From the NCBI GenBank assembly GCA_018398585.1, contig JAGTTD010000021.1:22535107-22599106 (forward strand): a stretch of DNA of 64,000 bases, read 5' to 3'. The position numbers were made by a program, and so were the translations under genes. This DNA is from Simmondsia chinensis. Lineage: Eukaryota > Streptophyta > Magnoliopsida > Caryophyllales > Simmondsiaceae. Shown one piece after another: positions 19,870 to 31,240 of the stretch. The notes under the pieces are model-generated. The model worked only from the letters and a program-made list of their open reading frames with translations, was not told the DNA's origin and did not search any database. Each line of letters opens with the position of its first letter. The first letter of the stretch is position 1.

Positions 19870-21600
19870 ATGACATTAATTTTAATTTGACCAAAGCAAT
19901 GTTTCATTGTAGCTGTTAGCATTTAGTTATTAGCTATTAGCTTATAGATAATGCATTTAGTAAATTAAGATAAAAACGAGGAGTAAAATGATAAATAGAA
20001 TTTGATTATATAAAGTTTGAAAAGCTAAAAGTTATAAAAAATGCTAACAATAAAATTTTTTACCAAACAGTGCTATTACCTTTTTGGCTAGTCAAAAACC
20101 TAAAAGTTATAAAAAGTTGCTTGATAGATTCGTATAATTTTATATAATTAGAAATAATAACTTTTAACAAAATATTATTTTTGTTTTAAGATATTCAGAA
20201 AAGATGTAAAGGCAAACTTACACTTCATATTATCCGAATTTTATTTTTTTTTTTGGTTAATATAAAATTAAAACATTCATATATTGGGCTTACAGGATGA
20301 ATTTTCATGAGAGCCCATATATAGTAACATTTCTAAGCCCATTAATTCTTCGCTATTGGGCCTCAAAGTAATACCGGAACTTACAAAGAAGCCCATATTA
20401 CGGATATGTTCAAGCCCATTATTTCTTTACTCTTTCTATTTTTGGCACGATTTGGCATAGATAATTGGTTTATAAAAGATAATATCAAATTAATTAATTT
20501 TTATATGCTTTTACAAATGTCTAAATATTGAAAGAGAGGGGACTATCGGGATTTGAACCTACGATCTCTTGGTTAGTGAGGCTTTTTTATAATATATTAA
20601 AGAATCAAATATTTTAAAAGATTAAATTAATGGGTGAAAACTCAGAAATAATTTTATATTCTCACAGATCGGGCTAGCGAGTACTCAAATTGAATTTTAT
20701 TTAATAGGGCTTAATTCGGAACGAGAGGCAAATTTATGTTATTTATTGTTTGTCTTTCAGCTTTTGGCTTTTGAAAAAAGTGAAAATCAAGATTTAAACC
20801 CAAGTTTTCTTATTTTTAATTTTTTTATAGAAAGTAATAGAAATCTAAAAACTAAACATAATATTCAAAATATTGATTTTTCATTTCCCAAAATTAAAAA
20901 TCTCTTCTCCAAATTGTAAAAACAGCTTAAATATCAATAAAACTTAGGTTTTATTTATGTCATTAATCCTTATACTTTAAAAATTATGTCAATTTAGTTT
21001 CTAAATCGTTAGCTGTATTAGTTTAGTTTTAATACAATTAAAATTATTTCAATCAAGTCTTATCCTAAAATTAATGTTAACTTATAATTCAAAGTTTAAC
21101 AGTAAGTTAGCATTTGCATATGCTTCCACTTCCAAAAAAAAAAAAAAAAAAATTAGCATTTGAGTATCTTGTAACTCATGTCTTATTTTAAACTGTAACA
21201 TTAATTAATTGAACAGTAACGTTAACTTTAGTGTTGGAATAGAATAAGATAACTACAACTATATAAAGGTTAAATTAACACAATTAAAAATTTAATTAAC
21301 TAAATTGACACATCGGACAAAATACACGACAACATGTCCATAAAAAATTATGAATAAAGACCAAAAGTAAATTTTGTTTGTAAATGCAAAATAATGACCA
21401 AATTTGTGAGGTATTTGTTTGGTTATAGGAGTTAGGGCTCATTCATTGACATTTTGTTAGATCTTTATATGGTCTTGTTTCAATATAAAAGGGCCTATTG
21501 AAAGGACCATCATGTCTTTTTCTTTTAACTTATTTCACATTTTTTATTTATTTATTGTCTGTATGAAATCTGGTTTTATTCTTATTTTAAGTGTTGTATA
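19870..21600. other. Intergenic, mostly unrecognised
   Basis: Apart from the mini-TRIM remnant at 20515-20667, this is AT-rich sequence. Bases 20280-20410 carry several GCCCA/TGGGC motifs (for example aagcccat, gggcct), which resemble TCP site II promoter elements. No gene follows on either strand. Confidence 0.3.
20515..20667 (-). repeat. Degenerate mini-TRIM copy
   Basis: gggatttgaacctacgatct (inverted B-box segment) is followed by an LTR remnant (gattaaattaatgggtgaaa, ending ttatattctcaca). Partly deleted around the PBS. Confidence 0.5.
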
Positions 21601-21609
21601 CTCTATGCT

Positions 21610-21768
21610 GCGGACCAGCTGGTCAGGCTTCTCAGGTTGGGGGTCCTCAGTAATAGCCTCTCTTCAGGGTAGGCCCCTGAAGGGGGGAGGCTGCATACAT
21701 CTACTCCCCCAACCCTACTTTTGTGGGAGCCCTTGCAAGCACTGAGTTTGTTGTTGTTGTTGTTGTAT
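21610..21768 (+). mobile_element. Au/Angio-type SINE or LINE tail with non-5S head
   Basis: gcggaccagctggtcaggc precedes ggttgggggtcctcag, then the usual tail and a (GTT)n end. A similar head fragment (gcagaccatctgc) occurs in the copy at 41930-42110. Confidence 0.7.
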
Positions 21769-21794
21769 TCTTATTTTAAGTGTCTAAATTTAGC

Positions 21795-21960
21795 CCAAGA
21801 GTTGAAATATATGAGATCCACATATAAGTTCAAGAGTTAGTTCCATCATAAAATCAATTGATATTAGCTGGAGCGACACACTAAGTTTATATGTTGGTCT
21901 CTTTTTTATTACAACTCTAACGTAAGATTCGATAACACTGACATGTGAAATTTTTAACAG
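21795..21960 (-). repeat. USE-type TRIM LTR copy
   Basis: Inverted blocks aaaatcaattgatattagct, gtttatatgttggtctcttt and acaactctaacgtaagattc match the consensus. Confidence 0.55.
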
Positions 21961-22448
21961 GTCAAAACTCATCACTCTTCTCCCAAGTATTAAATAATAC
22001 ATTGTGCTGCTTATCAATATAATAAAATATAGGGTCATTTATATTAAAGGTCTATGTATTTTTCTCATTATGTCAATTTAGTCCTTATACTTTTAATTAT
22101 ACCAATTTAATCCCTCTATAATTTATATTATGTCAATTTAGTCTTTTAGTCAAATTTAAATTAAGTTATTGACTCAACTTTTAACAACAAAATTATGTTA
22201 GAATGAAGTAACCCACTATATATCCCACATTGACTCTATTTAACCTAATCTTGTTTTAAAATTTTCATTAACAACTTCATATAAATTTTACACCAAGAAA
22301 CAAATTGATATAATATAATTATACAAAAATTAAATTAATACAATTGATAAAATACAAGATCCTTAGTGTTAATATCCCTAAAATATATATCATATATATT
22401 ATTCTAGTAAATAAAGGGCAGCTGACATATATTTTATATATGGGTCTG
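21961..22448. other. Intergenic, unrecognised
   Basis: AT-rich; nothing identified. Phrases such as tatgtcaatttagtcc recur here and near 20985, 36420 and 56210, suggesting a diffuse old repeat. Confidence 0.3.
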
Positions 22449-22627
22449 TCTAACATATGCCATAAGGACACATGTTAAGGTACATTAATTGTACCATTTC
22501 TTTGCACTTAATTGACCAAATACAAATACAAAAACAAAAAAATGGTGTATTTAATACACTATTATTTGGCCAATCAAATGTAAAAAAATAGTGTATTTAA
22601 TACACCTTAATATGGACACATGTTAGA
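22449..22627. mobile_element. Foldback MITE of 179 bp
   Basis: The left arm (tctaacatatgcc, ttaaggtacatta, attgaccaaata) is inverted on the right (tatttggccaatc, taatacaccttaa, acatgttaga), giving imperfect inverted repeats of about 55 bp or more. No TSD was established. Confidence 0.5.
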
Positions 22628-22974
22628 AAATTCCTTTTATATATTATGAAACTTCTGTAACTTACCGTGCACGGAGATGATTATGTCTCAGCTTGGTTTT
22701 CAATTCATTTATTTCTTAATTAATTTAATTTAATTTAATTAATTAATTAATCAATTAATTAAATAACCCAACATCATCGATCTTGATGTTTCAATACTGT
22801 GTAGCTATTTGTTAAATTGATTTAATTTTATTTATTCATAATTAATAATGTTCCAGCTAAACTTATTAATTGCTTCATTATTAAAATTTTATTCATTACA
22901 ATTAATAAATACCGCGTGTATGAATTTATGCCATAACTAACTAATAATCCAGTCCTACTGTATATCCTACTTAG

Positions 22975-23821
22975 GTTGCATTTGATTCAGCTTTTTAACA
23001 GCTTAAAGCTGTAAAAAAAATCTAGTCGACTACATGGCTTGCATTTGATTGGCAGAAACGATCTTTTTACATCATTTTTACTACTTAAATAGAAAGATGA
23101 AAAAACTATTTTATAACTAAGCAGAAAAAGATACAAAATCGGATCTTTTTCGCAGCTTATTTCAGAAATATGTTTTAAAAAGGATGTATTAACATTAAAT
23201 CTTCATCACCATAACTTACTTTTACTTGTTATCACTACCCTCACCTACCACTACAATTTTTATGTCTATGAGTCGCTATACTCACCACTCTCCATAATTA
23301 TGACCAACTAATATCATGACTTTTACTTACCTACTATTATTAATAGATTTGTATATTATTAAATTATTTTTGTTATTATAATAGATATTTTTTACCAAAG
23401 AGGGTACCAACACCCGGTCACCGGATCTCATTAGAACACCAAATTTAAGCGTGCTTGGGCAAGAGCAGTACCAGAATGGGTGACCTTCTAGGAAGTCCTC
23501 ACCCTCAGGTTGGGAGTACTCGGAAACAGCCTTTCTTCAGGGATAATATTTTGAAGGGGAAAGGCTGCGTACATCCGCCCTCCCAGATCCTGCTTAGGCG
23601 GGAGCCCTTGGGTATTGGGTATGCTGCTTTTGCTTTTATTATAATATATAATTTTTTAAAAAAACTTTTATCCAAACACTTTATTATGTAAAAAGATCTT
23701 TTTGCGCTGCATTACCAAACACTCCACCGTAAAAAGATACAAATCTTAAACGAACAGATCTTATTGAAATAAATACAGTAAAAAAAAGATAAGCTGAAAT
23801 AAGTTGAACCAAACGCTCCCT
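22975..23821 (+). mobile_element. hAT-like MITE interrupted by a 5S-headed SINE
   Basis: Starts near gcatttgattcagctttt and ends near agttgaaccaaacgctcc, whose complement resembles the start (inverted ends). Sequence on either side of the SINE at 23394-23635 is continuous with an uninterrupted copy at 29394-29970 in the opposite orientation. It is non-coding. Confidence 0.6.
23394..23635 (+). mobile_element. 5S-headed SINE
   Basis: The 5S-like head (accggatctcattagaacac, aagcgtgcttgggcaagag, tgggtgaccttct) is joined to the tail (ggctgcgtacatccgcc) and a T-rich end. Imperfect flanking repeats start ttattataata at 23373 and 23636. It belongs to a subfamily with gggtaccaacac at the 5' end, shared with 51135. 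Confidence 0.85.
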
Positions 23822-23957
23822 TAGCCTTTGTATTTTATTATACTTGTCCATTATTTTGTTACAAAATTAATTTTTTGGTATTTTGTTAAAATATTTTTAT
23901 ATTTTGTGTATTATATTAATTTAGCTCTTTTATTTTTAATTTGACCAATTTAGTTAT

Positions 23958-24075
23958 ACAACAACGACAACCCAATGCCTCATAGAAGCTTCTGTCAAGG
24001 TAGGTTTTGCGGAGGGGGTAAGATATACGTAATTGGATGCTACCATGCATAGAGTTTATTTCTGAAGGCCCCCAT
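23958..24075 (-). mobile_element. Possible diverged Au-type SINE tail
   Basis: aacaacgacaacccaatgcc resembles the inverted end of the tail, followed by gcggagggggtaagatatac, a strongly changed version of the body. Weak. Confidence 0.35.
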
Positions 24076-24439
24076 TTGTTTTATGTAATTTATATTTCAT
24101 TAATTTAACTATATAATCAAAGTCATGTTAATAGCGTTAATTCGACCACATCTAATACAAATGATCTATTTAAACATATTTAAATTACATAATATAAGTT
24201 GTCGAAGGATTGAATCCTCACAATTAAAGATAAAAAAACTAAATTAACACATTTTCTTAAGTACTTGGACTTGTTGGTTGTTGCGTACATAATTGATGCG
24301 AAATCCACCAAATTTGAGAGAGAAAATACTCGGGTTTTTGTATTTGATAGGATAAGATAGTGGCTAAAGGTATTTATAGGACATTAATTAACAAAAACCC
24401 CAAAAATTACAATATTACAGAATGTCACAACATTAATTG

Positions 24440-24590
24440 CGGGCATCCACCCCACCTCAGGTTGGGGGCATTGGGAAACAGCCTCTGTTCAGGTTAACAC
24501 CCTGAAGGGGGAAGGCTGCGTACATCCGCCCCCGCCCCCCAGACTCTGCGTAGGCGGGAGCCCTTGAGGCACTGGGTATGCTCCTTTTTT
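24440..24590 (+). mobile_element. Au/Angio-type SINE tail, headless, T-tailed subfamily
   Basis: cctcaggttgggggcattgg and aggctgcgtacatccgcc match the copies at 23394 and 51135, including the unusual tatgctcctttttt end in place of (TTG)n. The 5S head is missing. Confidence 0.75.
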
Positions 24591-25042
24591 TCACAGCATT
24601 AATTGCAAAACACAAAATTACCCCAAAACGCATCTTAGAGGTTGAATTTGGGGAAAACAAGTGAGAGCAATGACGACGCAAATCAATATTTATTGTCAAT
24701 TCATTTGGATTCCTGGAGATCAAGTGTTGAAATTGGTAACGAAGCCATAGACGATGAGGAAAGATAGGAACCATGTATTGTGGTTGGCGGAAGAATTGTA
24801 AGCAACTCTCAGCTTGGTATTATTTTTGCTCTTAATTCTTCACACTCTCAGCTCCAAGATGCCTCAACAAATTTTTCACAGACTGGTTAATAACCTTCAT
24901 CTGACCATCTCTTTGTGAACGTTGAATCCTGCTAAAATCTAGAGATGTATTTGACAACTGTCAATAACTCCTCTATAAGTGATTTACAAAGTGAATAACC
25001 GTGTCTAGTGTGTAAGAGATTAATTAGCAAAATTAAAAAGTA

Positions 25043-26142
25043 TTTCTATTGCCGAGACGCGGCTTTTAGTTTTGCAGGTTGCTCCTTTACAGCAAAAATA
25101 CTGAGGATAAAATTGCTAGCTGGCAAGGCAAAAATATTTCGTATGCCGATCGTGTTGAGTTAATTAGTTCTGTAATGGGTGGAATTATAGGATATTAGAG
25201 TAATGTGTTCCTATTTCCGATTGGGGTGGTCAATCGTATTCGATCGCTTTGTATTCGAGTTATTGTGAGCATAAGAGGGGGATGTTCCCTAATGCTTGGA
25301 ACAATTTGTGTCTTCCTATTGAGGAGGGTGGTTTCGATATTATTCAGGTTGATTGTTGGAATAAATCATGTTTGTTAAAACTGTTGTGAAACATTATGAG
25401 GGAAAAGGATTCTTTGTGGATTTCTTGGGTTTATAGATATTATATAAAAGGGTTATGACATTCGGCATCTCAAGGCTGGGTTTCATGACTGCAATAGATG
25501 GTCTGTGGTCCTGCATTTCTAGTGAAGATTTTTCTACAACTACGATGTACGAATTGTTGCATAAGAAAGGCACTATTTGGCACTGGAAACGTTCCTTGTG
25601 GAATAATGTGATGCCTTGATATGGCGGGTGATCAATGGGGCTTTGCTTACGGATGAATGGTTTACTTATAAGGGTTGGGCCTTCCGAGCCAATGTGTGCT
25701 TTGTAGATGTGCTGCTAAGACAAGCCATCATATATTCTTTGATTGCCCTTTTTTGAGATCTGTCGTGAAGTCTTTAGCTGTTCCTTTTGGGTTTCCATGT
25801 ATTTTTAACCTTGGTCAATGATTGACTAGTTTGGTTCTCGAGTCAAGAATAGAAGATATGTTTGTAGTATTCGTCAAATTATTTTAGCAATTATGGTTTA
25901 TAATATCTAGAGGGAACGTAATAATAGGTTGTTTAGTGATAAATGTAAGAATGAGCAGAACCTAGTTAACAGTATAACTAATCAAGTTTTGAGTTGCTTT
26001 GTTTTTCTTTATAAGGCTCGAAAATTTTGGTCGGCTAAGTTGTGAGTTGTAGCTTCTGGTTGATCCTCATGGTTGTACTCTCTTTTGTTTATGATAATTT
26101 CTCGCTCGCCATTTGGTAAAAAAAAAAAAAAAGAAAAAAAAC
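25043..26142 (+). pseudogene. L1-type LINE, 5'-truncated and decayed
   Basis: Reading across frameshifts gives the C-terminal part of a non-LTR reverse transcriptase and its zinc-binding segment: ISYADRVELISSVMGGI, AWNNLCLPIEEGGFDIIQVD, WNIMREKDSLWISWVY, then a Cys/His block (CVLCRCAAKTSHHIFFDCPF) as in the zf-RVT domain. The frame ends in ARKFWSAKL-stop, followed by a short 3' UTR and a poly(A) run (about 26118-26140). A 10-bp direct repeat, ttaaaaagta, flanks it at 25033-25042 and 26143-26152. Many stops and shifts make it non-functional. Confidence 0.75.
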
Positions 26143-26152
26143 TTAAAAAGTA

Positions 26153-27195
26153 ATATTTTGATAAATTAAATTATAAATTAACATTTTTTTTTTAATTTTG
26201 TTGGTATTTTGACAAAGTGTTGCGTAGGATTCATATATGGAAAGGCGCTGAGTTGGAAGTCACGTGACTTGACAGCTTTTGCTTTCCATGTACAACCTCT
26301 CCATATAATAATAAGGAATTTATGATTTAAATACCTTAATATTTAAATAATAAGAAATTTTTATATTTAATATAGATATATAATAAATTATTTTGAAATT
26401 TAAAGATTTTATTATTTAGTTACTTTAAAGTTTAAAAATTTTATCAATTAAATATCTTTTACCAAATTTTGATTGATTTTTATAAAAAATTACTAGTGTA
26501 GAATATGTTCATAATAATAATTAAGTGTATTTTATCATCATTTTAAGTGTTTTTTAGTTAAATGTCTTTTTTTTATCATGTCGTTAAATGCTAACATTAT
26601 GCATTATTTAGCCTGATATGTTAATATTTTTTGTCATAACTCACCGTTTTTTTATTAATCTGCTGAATTAAAAAATTAATATAGTACATATATTGTCGTG
26701 ATCGTGAATCATATTAATATTTTACGGTGAAAGCTAATTGGATATATAACAAAAATTTACAAAATTTTTGTATAAAATATCTAAGTAAATAAAATTTTAA
26801 AATTTAAAATATTTTATTTTATGTATTAAAATATCAAAATCCCTAAGTAATAATTCCCCTTAACAATAAGACAATATATAATAAGGTCTTTCTGAACTAT
26901 TAGCTATAAATGCTTTGTTTTTTTTTTTTTTAACATGGCTATAAATGCTTTGTCGTATTCATAATTAAAAAAAAAAAAGATATGTTTCAAATATTAAATT
27001 AAATATAATTAACTTCTTTTCTTACGTGTTTAAATTAAAAAATTAAATACATATTTGGACATGCCACTACTTACTATCTAGAACATGAATTGGCATACAA
27101 AATACAAAAAAACGTACATGCATATATATACATATATATATATATATAAGGGATGACTCTGATGAGAGGGTGAAAATTAATTCTAGACCATGTAT
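26153..27195. other. Intergenic, AT-rich, unrecognised
   Basis: No gene or assignable repeat. The sequence is strongly A+T-biased, with homopolymer runs and a (TA)n stretch at 27121-27149. Confidence 0.35.
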
Positions 27196-27198
27196 TTA

Positions 27199-27477
27199 TG
27201 TCAAGGACCCTTAAACTGATTGATAAAGGCTCATGAATAGTTTTATACTCTAATATATCCCCTCAGGCAAACGCTCATTGGCTTAAAAAGTGGATAGTGC
27301 ATAGGCCTATCTCAAAACTTGTGCTTAAATTGTCTTTAATATTGAAAATAGAGGCTGTTGAAATTTGAACTCGTAACCTCTTGGTCAACAAGGCTCTGAT
27401 ACCATGTCAAGGAACTATCTTTCCCAAAATTGTAAACTGATTGGTGAAAGCCTAAAATTATTTTTATACTCTTAACA
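27199..27477 (-). mobile_element. Mini-TRIM, complete, TSD attta
   Basis: On the plus strand the 3' LTR (27199-27255, shortened), the internal region and the 5' LTR (27405-27477, tgtcaagg...cttaaca) are in order. The perfect inverted initiator-Met primer-binding site gctctgatacca (27393-27404) abuts the LTR. The 5-bp duplication attta at 27194-27198 and 27478-27482 confirms integrase-type insertion. It has no coding capacity. Confidence 0.85.
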
Positions 27478-27574
27478 ATTTAGATGAAGGGGGGAGAGTA
27501 ATGTCAAGTGAAAGAAGATGATATCAGCAACCAAATTAATGACCCAAAATTCACTCTTAGCCTCTCATACACAC

Positions 27575-27607
<33 letters not shown>

Positions 27608-27881
27608 TAATTTTTGGGCTATTTACATATAATGTTCATATACTTTAGCCAATGTGTTGACTTAATCTTTGTATAAATTATATTGTGTTAATTGAATCAT
27701 TAAAATTTTTAATGAATAAATAAATTAGAGCATTAAATGTAAATAAATTGGAATATGCTTTAAATTTTTTACATGTTAATTATATATGATCCAATATTAA
27801 TATTGGAAATGAAGGGAGAGGATAGTGGTCAAAGAAAGAATCCTATGACATATATGCAAGGTCAACTTGCCTAGGATCAAT

Positions 27882-28478
27882 TGATACAGACCGAACGAGG
27901 TTCCATCCCAAAATCAATTGGCAATAAGTGGAGTAACTCCTTGGCATATATATTGGCCCACCCTTTCATAAACCACCGATGTGGGATGAGGTCTTTTTTC
28001 CTGTATCAAACCACCACGCTTCCACATCTCACGTCCTTGCGAGTTGGCTTTGCACTAGATTTTAGTCTCGGGCGAACACTGCAATTCCGACGTCACCACC
28101 ACGTGATGGACATGGCTTTACACTAGAGTTATTCTAGTCCTGGGCGAACACTGCAATACCGACGTCACCACTTGAGATTCGGAAAGCTACATCGGTTCTT
28201 TTTGAAAGGTGGCAATCGACCTTGAGACATGTCACGCATAGGCCCCCATAAGACTATTGAGTGACATCGGCCCCCCATATAACTGGTGAACGGCATCGGC
28301 CCCCCATATGACCGGCAATCCACGGTGCAAGATCGGTGGCTCTAATACCAATGATACAGACCGAAGGAAGTTCCATCCCAAAACCAATTGGCAATGAGTG
28401 GAGTAACTCCTTGGCATATATATTGGCACACCCTTTCATAAACCACCGATGTGGGATGAGGTCTTTTTTCCTGAATCA
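27882..28478 (-). mobile_element. TRIM retrotransposon of 597 bp with a U-snRNA-type promoter in its LTRs, TSD tcaat
   Basis: Two 127-bp LTRs (27882-28008 and 28352-28478) differ at 6 positions and end tgatacag/ctgtatca (last one ctgaatca). The inverted PBS gctctaatacca (28339-28350) lies one base from the LTR and matches the initiator-Met site at 11 of 12. The 5-bp tcaat occurs at 27877-27881 and 28479-28483. On the coding strand each LTR carries ATCCCACATCG, an exact USE of plant snRNA genes (27977-27987, 28447-28457), and 23 bp downstream ATATATAT (27946-27953, 28416-28423). The internal region repeats a unit of about 70 bp twice. No protein is encoded. Confidence 0.9.
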
Positions 28479-28483
28479 TCAAT

Positions 28484-29393
28484 CCACGTGTCCTGTGTAT
28501 ATAATCATATTTTTGTATAATAAGAACCATCCAAATTAAACACCTAAACCATATTTTTGTATTTTTATATAAATACTTTTATAGAAAGTGCTTTCATTAA
28601 AGATATTTTTGTCTGAAAAACTTTTAATTTTTGATTATATTTCTGTTTTAAAGAAGAAGTACTATTTTATGATTTTGCTTAAAAGCAAAAAGATAGCATC
28701 GGCTTATATTTAAATAAACTTTTCTTTTTAAATCAAACATTTAAAAGAAAGTTGATCAAATATGCTCTTAGTCTCACCAATAGTTGAACAATTAATAAGA
28801 TGTCTATTGTTTTATATATGTACTTGTCATAGATATGAAGTGAATACTCATACCCACTCTGGAAGGTACAAACCCATATCCATACCAAATTCGTACTCGC
28901 TCTATTACATGTAGATATCTAACGAGTATCAATTACTCACCTCATACCAGCCCCAATTTGTGTATATGATAGTTATTTATATTCCCACATGTAATTATTT
29001 AAAATTATTGTTTGTAATTTAATTATTTTTGTGACAATTTTAATAAATAAATTGAGTGTGTATGTATATATATATATATGTGTCCTTATTTTATATTTAG
29101 AAAAATCAATACAAATTTGAGCAAATAATGTGTGGTGGTATGGCGGGCATGGGCCATAGCTATGGCAAGTATTTGCATTTGTATCTACCCGTACCCGCTA
29201 CTCGGTCTCACTAGTATCAATCCCCGTAAGTAACAGACTTTACCTGTTTCATCGCCATCCTTACATACCACAAGGGATTGTCAATGTTGGCATACAGTCC
29301 TGAGCGATTGCCTAATCCCTTCACTCCACCACAGATCACCACTTAATTTTTTAGACTAAAAACTTTGAGACAAAACACAATAAAAGAGTTTAG
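28484..29393. other. Intergenic, unrecognised
   Basis: AT-rich, no gene. Bases 28860-29250 contain a run of phrases with tacccactc and tacccgctactc, possibly a decayed copy of the hAT MITE group seen at 56707, but I could not define its ends. Confidence 0.25.
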
Positions 29394-29970
29394 AGTGCAT
29401 TTGGTTCGGCTTTTTAGCTTATCTTTTTTCAACTTATTTGTTTCAATAAGATCTGTTCATTTAAGATCTGTATCTTTTTACAGTAAAGTGTTTGGTTGTA
29501 CTGCATAGAAAGATCTTTTTTACAAAATAAAGTGTTCCGATACAAGTTTAAAAAAAACTTATATATTATAATCACAAAAGTCACTTAATAATATAAATTA
29601 ATTAATAATAGTAGGTACAAGAAAATTATGATAATAATTGGTTATGGTAGTGAAGAGTGATGAGTATAACAACCTATAGGAGTAAAAAAGGCGGTGGTAG
29701 GTGGGAGTAGTGATAACAAGTAAAAGTAGATCATAGTGGTGAAGATTTAATATTAATATAGTCTTTTTAAAGTGTTTTTCTGAAACAAGTTGTGAAAAAA
29801 ATCCAGTTATACATCTTTTTCTGCTTAATTATAAACAATTTTTTCATCTTTCTATTTAAGCTGTAAAAAAATGTAAAAAGGTCTTTTTTGGTAACTAAAC
29901 GCAAGCCCTATAGTTAACTAGATCTTTTTTACAGTTTTAAATTATTAAAAAGTTAAATCAAACATAGTCT
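29394..29970 (-). mobile_element. hAT-like MITE, uninterrupted copy
   Basis: Begins gcatttggttcggctttt and ends near gttaaatcaaacatagtc, roughly inverted termini. Internal blocks (aagatctgtatctttttaca, gtgaagatttaatattaa) are the reverse complement of those in 22975-23821, so this copy shows the pre-insertion state. Confidence 0.6.
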
Positions 29971-30099
29971 TAATTAACCTAATAAATAAAATATCGGCAC
30001 CTTCTGCATAAATAATAAGTAGTTTTGTATAAGCTAACACAAAGTCTCACACGTTTCATAATCATAAAACAGCCAACCAAGCCACTGTAATATGTAGCG

Positions 30100-31240
30100 T
30101 GAGCGCACACTTTCTCTCTCTCTCTCTCCTCATACAAATTGTTCGTCGTTTTGCACGGCGCTTGCTCCAATGAATTCCTCTTGCCTACAACTATAAATTC
30201 GATACTTTCACATTTCAATTTTCCCGCTCTTGTAAATTCTACTTCCATTCTCGTAAAAATCTCATCTTTCTTTCTGCATTTTATCAATTTTTTAGTTTTG
30301 AATTCATCTTCTTACTGTTCTATTGATTTTGCAGTTGTGATTTGAAGATTTTAAGACGAATAATCGACAGAAATCAACGGCGTTGCATCCGATTGGATCT
30401 CATATGAATCACGATCTTCATGTATTCATTTCTTTTGTGCTAATTCTTTTTTGCAGTGATAATGTTGTATTTCTGTGGATAATTTTAGGTTTTTATGTTG
30501 AAAAAAGTGAAAGGTTGAATCAGATTGCTTTATACTTTTATGAGCACTATTCCAGTTGATTTTTCACTTTTCTCTCTCTCTTTTTTTTAGGCGTCAGGGC
30601 CTGAATTTGATGAGGAATTGAGACTTCAGTTATATTTTCTGTTAATTTAATATTTGTGTAATTATTAGAAAATAGGTATAAAATATTTCATTTTCATGAC
30701 AGAAATTAAAACCTTTTAGAATGAGCTAAATAAAAACAAAGGAATTAATACTTACATACGATGATAATAAGTTAGGGACTTAAGAATTTCTAAGAAAATA
30801 TCCATTTTCCATGAATTTCACTTTTTTGCGTGTACTTCGTAGTAATGGAATAAGGCCAGTGCTCTTTAAGTACACATGTCCCTGAATATTTGCAGCGAAG
30901 CATTTGAGAGCTGCTTTTCTCTTCTCTTCTCCCTTTTTCTTTCTTCTGCTGAACACTAACCAAGAAGATTGAAAAAGGAGCAAACTTGAGTACATTGGGG
31001 TTTCTCACTTTGATTATTAGTGAACCCTTTTTTTTTTTTTTTTTTTTTTTTTTTGGGCTAATAAGAGCTTTGTCTAGTGATAAAACTAGTAACAACTTTG
31101 GTATCACAGAACAAAAACTACTTACACCAAAAAATTGAATCTATTCTTTCCTTGAGAAGCTCATTTTGTAACCTTTTTTTATATGCATTTTCAACTATTT
31201 GTCTAAATAACTCAGTTTGCAAATGTAGGTGAAGGCTGAA
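30100..31240 (+). promoter_or_regulatory. Presumed promoter, leader exon and leader intron of the DUF547 gene
   Basis: The first coding exon is preceded by an acceptor (aaatgtag) before 31231, so the transcript must start further upstream. A CT-rich tract at 30111-30130, followed by about 230 bp of less AT-rich sequence, is the best candidate for the transcription start and 5' leader. A long poly-T (31029-31055) lies in the presumed leader intron. I could not fix the TSS or the leader donor site. Confidence 0.35.

Noticed and set aside
20280..20410. Promoter with clustered GCCCA motifs
   Set aside because: No transcribed gene or open frame follows in either direction within several kilobases.
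24457..24774. Minus-strand open frame of 105 residues
   Set aside because: It begins outside and ends in a SINE tail; no family resemblance is visible.
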